Source of the DNA: Brevundimonas sp. UBA7635
Lineage (GTDB): Bacteria; Pseudomonadota; Alphaproteobacteria; Caulobacterales; Caulobacteraceae
DNA: 7,316 nucleotides
Assembly (NCBI GenBank): GCA_002483865.1
Contig: DLIT01000006.1
Coordinates: 34,249-41,564 of the forward strand
Direction: 5' to 3'
Shown here one piece after another: positions 1 through 5,710 of this stretch. Positions within the stretch are counted from its first letter, which is position 1. Every line of letters begins with the position of its first letter. The notes below the pieces were generated by a model. The model was not told where the DNA came from. It was given only the letters and a program-made list of their open reading frames with translations, and made no database searches. The position numbers were made by a program, and so were the translations under genes.

Positions 1-974
1 AAGTAGGTGAACAGAGTTGGGGCTGACCGGCGAATGGCTTCATCATAGATGACCCAGGCGCAGCTACGGTTCTGCTCGATCAAGCTGACCGTGCGGACAT
101 CGACGCTGTCATTGTCTTCCTTATAGAAGCGCTGCCCCTGATCATTAACGACGATCTCCCATGGCTGACGGTCCTGCGGCGTCAGCCCCCCCGGTGCCCG
201 ATAACGGGGCGGATCGAGGGTATGATCAAGAAAGCCTCCGAAATTAGGCTGGAGCGTTTCGGCAAGGATGATCTCTCCCCCCACCGCCTCGGCCATCTCC
301 AGCCCCCTACCGGTTGAGCGGACATAGGACCCAGACCACAGGGTGGCACCGTCATGAAGCCGAGCAAACAGGTCCGCGTTGGCCGCATAGCCACCCGATG
401 CCAGAACGACATTATGACCAAGGAATTGTCGTCCATCTGTCGCTTCCGCACCCGTGACGGCACCTTGCTCGGTCAGGAGCCTGGCTATTTCCGTGCCCGT
501 AAAAAGATCGATCAAGCCCGAGGCGATATGTGCCTCGACCATGGGCTGAAGGACTTTGAGGATGGATACCCCTTCCTCCTTGCCCCAGTAGGTGCGCGGC
601 AGGCTGTAGGCTTCGTTGCCGTGGATGACACGCGGCATATCCGCTTCCATCTCAAAACCATGCTCCATCAACCAATCGATAAATGGCCCCTGAAGCTTGA
701 CCGCTAGATCAAGAAAGCGAGGATCCGCCGTACCTCGGCTAAGACGCATTGCATCGTCAAAGTGATCTTGAGGCGTATCCTTGATACCCCGCTCAGCCTG
801 AAGCCGGGTGCCTGCGCCGCTCAACTGCCCCCGGTTGATCAGAAGAGCCCCCCCGATCCGGTCGTCGGCTTCCAATAGAGCGACTCGAGCCCCTCGATCC
901 GCTGCTGAAATAGCTGCTGTTATGCCCGCGGGGCCCGCGCCGATGATCACCAGATCATAAAAAGCAGCTTCCAT
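1..974 (-). CDS. FAD-dependent oxidoreductase (FAD_binding_2, fumarate reductase/ketosteroid dehydrogenase-like), 3' end outside window
   Basis: The N-terminal 324 residues of a soluble flavoprotein that probably oxidises or reduces a C-C bond using bound FAD. The N-terminus is a Rossmann dinucleotide fold: strand DLVIIGAGPAG with GxGxxG at residues 12-17, then an acidic residue (E35) ending the second strand (VALLEADDRIGG). A second FAD-contacting stretch, VVLASGGYAAN, lies near 189-199, followed by TGRGLEMAEAVGG (about 221-233), which matches the GDGxxMAxxxGA pattern of the FAD_binding_2 family. Family members include fumarate reductase flavoproteins, 3-ketosteroid dehydrogenases and tricarballylate dehydrogenase; the catalytic end is outside the window, so the reaction cannot be assigned. 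The frame is open to the left edge. The ATG at 974 has a GAGG at 980-983, five bases upstream. A GTG at 989, in frame, overlaps the upstream stop codon as GTGA and would add five residues, but has no clear ribosome binding site. It follows the propeller gene by 11 bases, so the two are almost certainly cotranscribed. Confidence 0.88.
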   Translation of the reverse strand, partial: MEAAFYDLVIIGAGPAGITAAISAADRGARVALLEADDRIGGALLINRGQLSGAGTRLQAERGIKDTPQDHFDDAMRLSRGTADPRFLDLAVKLQGPFIDWLMEHGFEMEADMPRVIHGNEAYSLPRTYWGKEEGVSILKVLQPMVEAHIASGLIDLFTGTEIARLLTEQGAVTGAEATDGRQFLGHNVVLASGGYAANADLFARLHDGATLWSGSYVRSTGRGLEMAEAVGGEIILAETLQPNFGGFLDHTLDPPRYRAPGGLTPQDRQPWEIVVNDQGQRFYKEDNDSVDVRTVSLIEQNRSCAWVIYDEAIRRSAPTLFTY

Positions 975-985
975 CTGCGCCTCGC

Positions 986-1930
986 TCACCACAGGTCGGC
1001 CTGAGCAGAAGCAACTTCGATAGTGGTGGTCACAGCGCCCGACAGTCCGGTTTCGAGCGAGGCGAGCACATCCCCTGTCTCCAGATCACGCCTTTGCAGC
1101 ACGCCCTCCAGGAAGTTGCTAAAGAAGAAACTCCTGCCATCGTGAGCAAATGAAGCGCGAGTCCAGCCGGTGGCGAGCGAATCGCTGAAACGCCGAATGA
1201 TTTCGCCGTCCTGACCGAACAGCACCGCCCCATCGCCGGTTGCCAGCAGGACCTGGCCTTCCGAATTCACGTCCAGGCCATAGGTCAGGGATTCGCCTTC
1301 ACCAGCGACGTAGAGGTCGGGCAGTTGCTGCTCGGCCTCAAGATCATAGCGCAACAGGCGCTTCCCAGCCTCAGACGTATAATAGGCAATCCGCCCATCC
1401 CTGGTGACAGCCAGACTACTGACATAATGGCGACCACCACGGCCACCATCGACATCAACATCATAGGAGCGGGCCTCGCCGGTATCTGGATCAAAGCGGA
1501 TCAGGCTGCCCCGTCCCAGGGCGTCATCATAGCCTTCTTCTGGATCGCCATAGCCTGAGTGGATACCGACCAGGATCCCTCCTTTCTGGTCCGAGACCAG
1601 ATTGCCGTATCGACGTTTCTGAGGCAGCCGGACCTCAACTGGCTTCATGTGGGCATCGAAACAATCCACCTCGAACAGCTGGGGCGAGGTAGCGAACAGG
1701 CGACCCGTATCGTGAAGATAGACGCCGATAACCAACCCATCACGACCCGTCAGCAATTGGCGCTTGATCTTCAAGTCGGCGTTACAATGGAACAGCCGCC
1801 CCTGCCCCTTCAGGCCGGCGCGAAAATCTACGGGCTGCTCGGTTTTATTGACCGCAACGATGACATCGCCCGCACACCACGAGCCCAGTGCAAAGTTTGC
1901 ATTCACAACCACGACATCTGGCTTGGACAT
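986..1930 (-). CDS. SMP-30/gluconolactonase-like beta-propeller protein
   Basis: A 314-residue protein without signal peptide or membrane segment, hence probably cytoplasmic. It contains recurring blade-like units in which a Gly-Arg/Gln/Gly-Ile turn leads into a hydrophobic strand: GRLFATSPQLFEVD, GGILVGIHSG then GSLIRFDPDTGE, DGRIAYYTSEAGKRLLRYDLE, EGQVLLATGDGAVLF and DGRSFFFSNFLEGVLQRRD. This is the look of six-bladed propellers of the SMP-30/gluconolactonase/NHL group, many of which are metal-dependent lactonases, though others only bind ligands. I cannot place the metal ligands with certainty, so lactonase activity is an inference. The start at 1930 is chosen because GGGGAGAGG sits at 1933-1941. 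An in-frame ATG at 1960 would add ten residues (MKLVVYRGEA) but has no ribosome binding site and lies close to promoter-like sequence. It is the first gene of the leftward unit and is coupled to the FAD oxidoreductase, suggesting that the two act on the same compound. Confidence 0.8.
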   Translation of the reverse strand: MSKPDVVVVNANFALGSWCAGDVIVAVNKTEQPVDFRAGLKGQGRLFHCNADLKIKRQLLTGRDGLVIGVYLHDTGRLFATSPQLFEVDCFDAHMKPVEVRLPQKRRYGNLVSDQKGGILVGIHSGYGDPEEGYDDALGRGSLIRFDPDTGEARSYDVDVDGGRGGRHYVSSLAVTRDGRIAYYTSEAGKRLLRYDLEAEQQLPDLYVAGEGESLTYGLDVNSEGQVLLATGDGAVLFGQDGEIIRRFSDSLATGWTRASFAHDGRSFFFSNFLEGVLQRRDLETGDVLASLETGLSGAVTTTIEVASAQADLW

Positions 1931-1932
1931 AG

Positions 1933-1941
1933 CCTCTCCCC
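1933..1941 (-). promoter_or_regulatory. Strong ribosome binding site deciding the propeller gene start
   Basis: Read on the minus strand this is GGGGAGAGG, with its GGGGAG part five bases before the ATG at 1930. The alternative upstream ATG at 1960 has only AATCTCCA before it, so this site argues for the shorter 314-residue protein. Confidence 0.7.
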
Positions 1942-1965
1942 GATACACGACCAATTTCATTGGAG

Positions 1966-1978
1966 ATTATGTCATAAT
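1966..1978. repeat. 13-bp palindrome in the divergent promoter, candidate operator half
   Basis: ATTATG-T-CATAAT: the two 6-base arms are exact inverted copies around a single central T. It sits immediately upstream of the propeller gene side of the divergent promoter and next to a second palindrome, so a dimeric regulator could bind here. Short AT-rich palindromes also arise by chance, which limits confidence. Confidence 0.5.
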
Positions 1979-1979
1979 G

Positions 1980-1993
1980 TTATAATCTTATAA
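1980..1993. repeat. 14-bp palindrome overlapping both TATAAT boxes, candidate operator
   Basis: TTATAA-TC-TTATAA: exact 6-base arms with a 2-base centre. With the preceding palindrome it places ATAAT at 1974, 1982 and 1990, an 8-base period. The core TGTTATAATC-TTA (1978-1990) recurs with one mismatch at 3306-3318 before the flavin reductase gene, which supports a shared regulatory site rather than chance AT richness. Confidence 0.5.
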
Positions 1994-2026
1994 TATCAAT
2001 TAGATTCAGGCCCCGCCCAAGGCCCA

Positions 2027-2038
2027 CCTCTGCAGAGG
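2027..2038 (+). repeat. 12-bp perfect palindrome containing the MFS gene ribosome binding site
   Basis: CCTCTGCAGAGG is a perfect palindrome. Its right arm AGAGG (2034-2038) is the likely Shine-Dalgarno sequence, five bases before the ATG at 2044. With no loop the RNA could form only an incomplete hairpin, but pairing of CCTCT with AGAGG could still partly mask the site. It could also be a protein-binding site or a coincidence. Confidence 0.4.
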
Positions 2039-2043
2039 CCCTA

Positions 2044-3300
2044 ATGAAGATCCGTGCCTTTGGTGATGTGCTGAAACAGCGCAATTATGCCCTCTATGCC
2101 GCAGGCAATACGGTGTCTTTGACTGGAACCTGGATCCAAATCATAGCCTTTGGCTGGGTCACCTGGGAGATGACCCGCTCTCCACTCTGGTTAGGTGTTG
2201 TATCAGCCGCTGGCATTATCCCTACCCTGCTGGGCGGCGTCTGGGGCGGAATTCTAGCTGACAAGGTAGACCGGTTACGCCTGACCTTATGGACACAGGC
2301 CCTCTCTCTGGTCCTGACCGTGATCATGTTTGTCCTTTATCAAACCGGCACGCTGACCCTGCTCTCGATGGTCATCATCAAGGCCTCGTTAAGCGCCATT
2401 ACAGCCCTTTCCCAACCTGCACGAATGGCTCTTATTTCCCGTTTGGTGCGACCCGATCAGCTTGGGACCGCCATCTCCTTTTCCTCACTGACCTTCAATC
2501 TGGCACGCTTCATAGGACCGGCCCTGGCAGGGGTGATCATCGCTGCAGCGGGGGTGGGCATCACCTTCCTCGCTAATGCTGCGACCTTTGCCTTCATGGG
2601 ACTTATGGTCGCCATGATGCGGCTGCCAAAGGGGATCACGAAGCCGGCTCCACTCGCAAAATCAGAGGACAAGGGTACAAGACCGACAGGGGCTATCGCC
2701 TATGTGATGCGGACTTCTGGGCCCTTGATACTTTTTACCCTGCTGACCATTGTCGTCATCAGCGTCCGCCCGGTTTCTGAATTTTTTCCCGCCATTGCCA
2801 GTGAACAATTTGGACTTGGCATCGAGGCCGTGGCCACCCTGACCTCATGCCTGACTGCAGGAAGCATAGTGGGTGGACTATGGACCGCAGGTCGTCCCAT
2901 CAGCGGGCAGGGCAGAACCGTCCTGACGTCCTCCCTGCTCTACGCCCTGAGCATCCTGGCCTTTCTCCACACCAGTTCTCTACTGGTTGGGGCTATAGTT
3001 CTGGTTATCGCGGGAATGTTCACCGCCATTTTTGCCATCTCCGCCCAGACATTGATCCAGACTGGCACGCCTGACGCCTTAAGGGGTCGTGTCCTTGGCT
3101 TTTGGTTTGTCTTAAACCGCGCCGGACCAGATCTGGGCGCTTTGGCTATTGGGCTGAGCACCTCGCTGATAGGTCTGCACTACAGCCTGATGGCGGGCAC
3201 AACCCTATGCATGATCGTCACCCTGTCCGCCTGGCTATGGCATAGCCAGATCAAGGCTGATCTCGAAGTAGAAGTTACAGTGACAGCAGCTCCTAAATAG
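2044..3300 (+). CDS. Major facilitator superfamily transporter (MFS_3/EntS-like exporter type)
   Basis: A 418-residue integral membrane protein, the usual length for a 12-helix MFS carrier. Hydrophobic segments alternate with short polar loops throughout, with a longer polar loop near the middle (about residues 197-220, rich in K, E and D). The loop between helices 2 and 3 carries the MFS motif A variant GGILADKVDRLRL (about 68-80), and a QPARMALISRLV stretch in the N-terminal half is typical of the MFS_3 group, which includes the enterobactin exporter EntS and many drug/proton antiporters. Export of a small molecule by proton antiport is thus the family expectation; the substrate is not known. 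The start at 2044 has AGAGG at 2034-2038. It is the first gene of the rightward unit, 38 bases before the flavin reductase gene, and may export a product or a toxic intermediate of the pathway. Confidence 0.9.
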   Translation: MKIRAFGDVLKQRNYALYAAGNTVSLTGTWIQIIAFGWVTWEMTRSPLWLGVVSAAGIIPTLLGGVWGGILADKVDRLRLTLWTQALSLVLTVIMFVLYQTGTLTLLSMVIIKASLSAITALSQPARMALISRLVRPDQLGTAISFSSLTFNLARFIGPALAGVIIAAAGVGITFLANAATFAFMGLMVAMMRLPKGITKPAPLAKSEDKGTRPTGAIAYVMRTSGPLILFTLLTIVVISVRPVSEFFPAIASEQFGLGIEAVATLTSCLTAGSIVGGLWTAGRPISGQGRTVLTSSLLYALSILAFLHTSSLLVGAIVLVIAGMFTAIFAISAQTLIQTGTPDALRGRVLGFWFVLNRAGPDLGALAIGLSTSLIGLHYSLMAGTTLCMIVTLSAWLWHSQIKADLEVEVTVTAAPK

Positions 3301-3303
3301 CAT

Positions 3304-3332
3304 GTTGTTATAATCATAGAACGTGTTATATT
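3304..3332 (+). promoter_or_regulatory. Candidate internal promoter and operator before the flavin reductase gene
   Basis: The 38-base gap after the MFS gene is AT-rich. TTGTTA (3305-3310) and TATATT (3327-3332) form a plausible sigma-70-type pair with a 16-base spacer, whose transcript would start at about 3339, the ATG itself. TATAAT at 3309-3314 is a second possible -10, giving a leader of about 18 bases, but no -35 is evident for it. TGTTATAATCATA (3306-3318) matches the divergent promoter motif at 1978-1990 at 12 of 13 positions, and GTTATA recurs at 3307 and 3325. This suggests that the internal promoter and the divergent promoter answer to one regulator. Confidence 0.45.
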
Positions 3333-3338
3333 TCGATC

Positions 3339-3854
3339 ATGTCACAGGTCGCCGTTCAAGAGAGTCGTCCGGGATCGCGCGTCGAGCACATGGCCCTTCG
3401 CAAGGCCAGCAGTGCGTTTCCGACAGGCGTGACCATAGTCTCAACCCTGACTTCAGAGGGTATTCCCTGTGGTTTGACGGTGAACTCCTTCACCACCGTA
3501 TCCCTGGATCCGCCGCTGGTATCCTGGAGCTTGAAAAGCACCTCGCCAAGCCTTGATCATTTTGATGCAGCCACTACCGCTACCATCAACATCCTGGCCC
3601 ATGAGCAGTCTGAGCTGGCCCTGCGGTTTGCCAGGCCCGTCGCCAACAAGTTTGAAGGCGTGGCCACGCGGGCGACCCCAGGCGGAGCCCCTGCGATTGA
3701 AGGCTGCCTCGCCTATTTCGAATGCCGGCCTTGGTCCCGGGTCGAGGCGGGGGACCACATTTTGTACATTTGGGAAGTTGTGGATCTTGAGCTGAACACG
3801 CTCGATGCCCCCCTGACCTTCCACGCCGGCGGTTTTCGCCAACTCCTGACATAA
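3339..3854 (+). CDS. Flavin reductase-domain protein (reductase component of a two-component flavin monooxygenase)
   Basis: A 171-residue soluble protein covering the whole flavin reductase-like domain (PF01613 type). Seen in order: FPTGVTIVST (27-36), GIPCGLTVNSF (41-51), VSLDPPLVSWSL (54-65) contacting flavin in this family, TINILAHEQSELALRFA (82-98), KFEGV (104-108), GDH (138-140) and the C-terminal HAGGF (162-166). Relatives such as HpaC, HsaB and NtaB-type proteins use NAD(P)H to reduce FMN or FAD, which a separate monooxygenase then uses. No such monooxygenase lies in the window, so the partner is unknown; the FAD oxidoreductase at the left edge is of a different type. The ATG at 3339 has no recognisable ribosome binding site and sits at the predicted start of transcription; Met18 (3390) is an alternative that would still keep the domain. 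The gap to oppB is 36 bases, so cotranscription is likely. Confidence 0.9.
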   Translation: MSQVAVQESRPGSRVEHMALRKASSAFPTGVTIVSTLTSEGIPCGLTVNSFTTVSLDPPLVSWSLKSTSPSLDHFDAATTATINILAHEQSELALRFARPVANKFEGVATRATPGGAPAIEGCLAYFECRPWSRVEAGDHILYIWEVVDLELNTLDAPLTFHAGGFRQLLT

Positions 3855-3872
3855 AGTCAGGCTCGATCTGAC
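3845..3872 (+). other. Pair of mutually exclusive hairpins at the flavin reductase/oppB junction
   Basis: CCTGAC (3845-3850), loop ATAAA, GTCAGG (3856-3861) form an exact 6-bp stem spanning the flavin reductase stop codon. The same GTCAG (3856-3860) can instead pair with CTGAC (3868-3872) across a 7-base loop. No T-run follows, so this is not a standard Rho-independent terminator. It could be an mRNA stability or processing element tuning oppB relative to the upstream gene, or chance. Confidence 0.4.
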
Positions 3873-3878
3873 CTGGGG

Positions 3879-3889
3879 GATCATTGATC
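3879..3889. repeat. 11-bp palindrome between the oppB ribosome binding site and start
   Basis: GATCA-T-TGATC has exact 5-base arms and fills the space between the purine-rich GGGGGA (3875-3880) and the oppB ATG at 3891. In RNA it has no usable loop, so if functional it would more likely be a DNA site. Chance is quite possible. Confidence 0.3.
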
Positions 3890-3890
3890 G

Positions 3891-4817
3891 ATGCTGAGCA
3901 TGATCGCACGACGCCTTGCGACGGCTATTCCGACGATATTCATCATCGTCGTTATCTCATTTCTCATTATCAAACTGGCTCCGGGCAGCCCGTTTGAATC
4001 GCAAACCCAACTCGACGCTGAACAGATCGCCAATCTTGAGGCGGCCTATAATCTGGACAAGCCCATCCTGGTCCAGTTCTGGCTCTATCTTTCGGGCTTG
4101 CTGCAGGGCGATCTGGGACAGTCCTTTGTGTTCCGTGACCGCACTGTCTCTGAAATTATCGCCCAGGGCTTCCCGGTCAGCGCGGCCATAGGCCTAACGA
4201 CCATGGTCGTTGGCACCGTGGTCGGCGTATGCCTTGGCCTGATTGCAGCCCTGCGCAAGAATACCCTTGTCGACTACGGCGTCATGTCCATGACCATGGC
4301 GGGCATTGCGGTTCCGACCTTTGTCACCGCCCCCCTACTGGCTCTGTTTTTCGGTTTGACCCTGGGTTTACTACCCATATCAGGCTGGGTTGCCGGTGAC
4401 GTCCGACACATGATCCTACCCGTCTTGGCTCTGGCCATTCCCAAGGCGGGCATTATTGCCCGTATTACACGCGGCGGCATGCTGGATGTCCTGAAGGCCA
4501 ATCATGTGCGCACCGCCCGTTCAAAGGGGTTGCCAGAACGCCTTGTAATCTGGCGTCATACGCTGCGGGCGGGCCTTATGCCCGTGGTCAGCTATCTGGG
4601 ACCCGCGATTGCCGGGGTCATGACCGGCTCTGTCGTGATTGAGCAAATCTTCGGCCTGCCCGGCATTGGTCGCAGCTTCATCGAGGGAGCGATGAACCGC
4701 GATTATCCAGTCGTGATGGGCATAACCATCCTCTACGCCACCCTGATCATCTTCATGAACCTGCTGGTTGATATCGCCTATCGGTTCCTCGATCCTCGCG
4801 CTGAGCAATCCTCATGA
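3891..4817 (+). CDS. oppB: Oligopeptide ABC transporter permease OppB
   Basis: A 308-residue inner-membrane subunit that pairs with OppC to form the channel. It follows the E. coli OppB pattern over its full length: N-terminal helix with RRL-AIPT (7-15), LAPGSPF (29-35), a periplasmic part ending in GDLGQSF (73-79), FPVSA (94-98), then hydrophobic helices near 99-120, 130-160, 173-190, 235-250 and 276-298. The cytoplasmic EAA-type coupling loop is at about 207-231 (TARSKGLPERLVIWRHTLR), followed by GLPGIG (255-260), the NRDYP motif (269-273) and the C-terminal FLDPR. The start at 3891 has GGGGGA ten bases upstream, rather far; Met4 at 3900 is an alternative. It overlaps oppC by 4 bases (ATGA). 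Family members import peptides of 2-5 or more residues, but Opp-type systems also carry nickel, opines, glycosides and chelates, so the substrate is open. Confidence 0.94.
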   Translation: MLSMIARRLATAIPTIFIIVVISFLIIKLAPGSPFESQTQLDAEQIANLEAAYNLDKPILVQFWLYLSGLLQGDLGQSFVFRDRTVSEIIAQGFPVSAAIGLTTMVVGTVVGVCLGLIAALRKNTLVDYGVMSMTMAGIAVPTFVTAPLLALFFGLTLGLLPISGWVAGDVRHMILPVLALAIPKAGIIARITRGGMLDVLKANHVRTARSKGLPERLVIWRHTLRAGLMPVVSYLGPAIAGVMTGSVVIEQIFGLPGIGRSFIEGAMNRDYPVVMGITILYATLIIFMNLLVDIAYRFLDPRAEQSS

Positions 4818-5710
4818 CTGATACGGCTATGGAACCCGGCACGACGGAGGCAGTGCCCGCCGGTAAATCTCTCGGTCGCCGCGCCGTCGAAAGATTCTTG
4901 AAGAACAAGGCGGCCATGGGCGGCGTCATCGTCATCGCCCTGATTGCAGCGCTCAGCTTTATCGTTCCCATGGTCAGCCCGCACGATATTGTTGCGGTAA
5001 ACTGGAGTCACGTGCTTACGCCCCCCTCTTTTAGCTCCGGCTATTGGTTCGGCACGGACACCAATGGACGAGACCTGATGGTCCGCACCTTTTATGCCGG
5101 GCGCATCTCACTGGCTATCGGCGTCCTTTCGACCGGGATCGCCTTCATCATTGGAGTTACCTATGGGGCCACCTCAGGTTTTCTAGGCGGCCGGGTCGAT
5201 TCAGTCATGATGCGCATCTGTGATGTCATCTATGCCCTGCCGACCCTCTTCTTCATCGTCATTCTGGTGACGGTCTTTCGGGCCAAGAATATCTTCTTCG
5301 TCTTCATGTGCATTGGTGCAGTTGAGTGGCTGACCATGGCCCGTATCGTGCGCGGACAAACCCTGTCGGTGAAACGTAAGGAATATGTGGAATCAGCCTG
5401 GGCCATCGGCCTGACCCGTCTGCAGATTCTTAAGCGCTACATCATTCCCAATGTCACAGGTGCGGTGATTGTCTACGTCACCCTGCTCATCCCGGTGAAT
5501 ATTCTGATCGAGAGCTATCTCAGCTTCCTTGGCCTGGGTGTACAAGAGCCCTTGACCAGCTGGGGGCTGCTGATTTCCCAGGGTAGTACTGAACTGGCCA
5601 GTGCGCCCTGGCTTTTGATCTTCCCTGCCCTGTTCCTGACCATCACCCTGTTTGCCTTTAACTTTATCGGCGACGGCCTACGTGATGCACTCGACCCGAG
5701 GGACCGCTAA
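4814..5710 (+). CDS. oppC: Oligopeptide ABC transporter permease OppC
   Basis: A 298-residue inner-membrane subunit, the partner of OppB. Landmarks are a short hydrophilic N-terminus with RRAVERFLKNKAAMGG (22-37), the first helix at about 38-54, the periplasmic FGTDTNGRD motif (79-87) that is a hallmark of OppC/DppC, GRISLAIG (96-103), GRVDSVMMR (126-134), and the EAA loop at about 190-213 (EYVESAWAIGL..., ending YIIPN), followed by SYLSFLGLGVQEP (234-246) and the C-terminal FNFIGDGLRDALDPRDR (282-298). The match to E. coli OppC in these blocks is close, notably the VRGQTLSVKRKEY run. Its ATG overlaps the oppB stop as ATGA, indicating translational coupling; no strong ribosome binding site precedes it. 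The N-terminal 20 residues are variable in the family. Confidence 0.94.
   Translation: MTDTAMEPGTTEAVPAGKSLGRRAVERFLKNKAAMGGVIVIALIAALSFIVPMVSPHDIVAVNWSHVLTPPSFSSGYWFGTDTNGRDLMVRTFYAGRISLAIGVLSTGIAFIIGVTYGATSGFLGGRVDSVMMRICDVIYALPTLFFIVILVTVFRAKNIFFVFMCIGAVEWLTMARIVRGQTLSVKRKEYVESAWAIGLTRLQILKRYIIPNVTGAVIVYVTLLIPVNILIESYLSFLGLGVQEPLTSWGLLISQGSTELASAPWLLIFPALFLTITLFAFNFIGDGLRDALDPRDR

Larger units (their letters stand above)
1961..2043. promoter_or_regulatory. Divergent promoter/operator region between the two transcription units
   Basis: This gap separates the leftward and rightward units and is strikingly AT-rich from 1964 to 2006 compared with the flanking genes. On the plus strand it contains two exact TATAAT hexamers (1981-1986 and 1989-1994), candidates for the -10 box of the MFS gene; a matching -35 is not clear (TTGGAG at 1960-1965 is the nearest, with a short 15-base spacer). 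On the minus strand TTGATA (1994-1999) is a good -35 candidate, with TATGAC (1971-1976) at 17 bases as a weak -10. The palindromes listed separately overlap these boxes, as expected of an operator for a repressor. The promoter calls are inferences from sequence likeness only. Confidence 0.55.

Noticed and set aside
354..707. Plus-strand open frame of 117 codons opposite the FAD oxidoreductase
   Set aside because: The minus-strand frame carries clear FAD-binding motifs on both sides of this stretch, so the plus-strand frame is a shadow.
848..854. Possible frameshift at a run of seven C in the FAD oxidoreductase gene
   Set aside because: The reading frame is continuous through it, giving the expected DRIGG motif and sensible sequence on both sides.
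1559..1993. Plus-strand open frame of 144 codons opposite the propeller gene
   Set aside because: It is antisense to a convincing repeat-containing protein, has no ribosome binding site and runs into the divergent promoter.
3845..3861. Rho-independent terminator after the flavin reductase gene
   Set aside because: The stem is only 6 bp, and the following sequence is CTCGATCTGACC with no T-run, so it lacks the defining tail.
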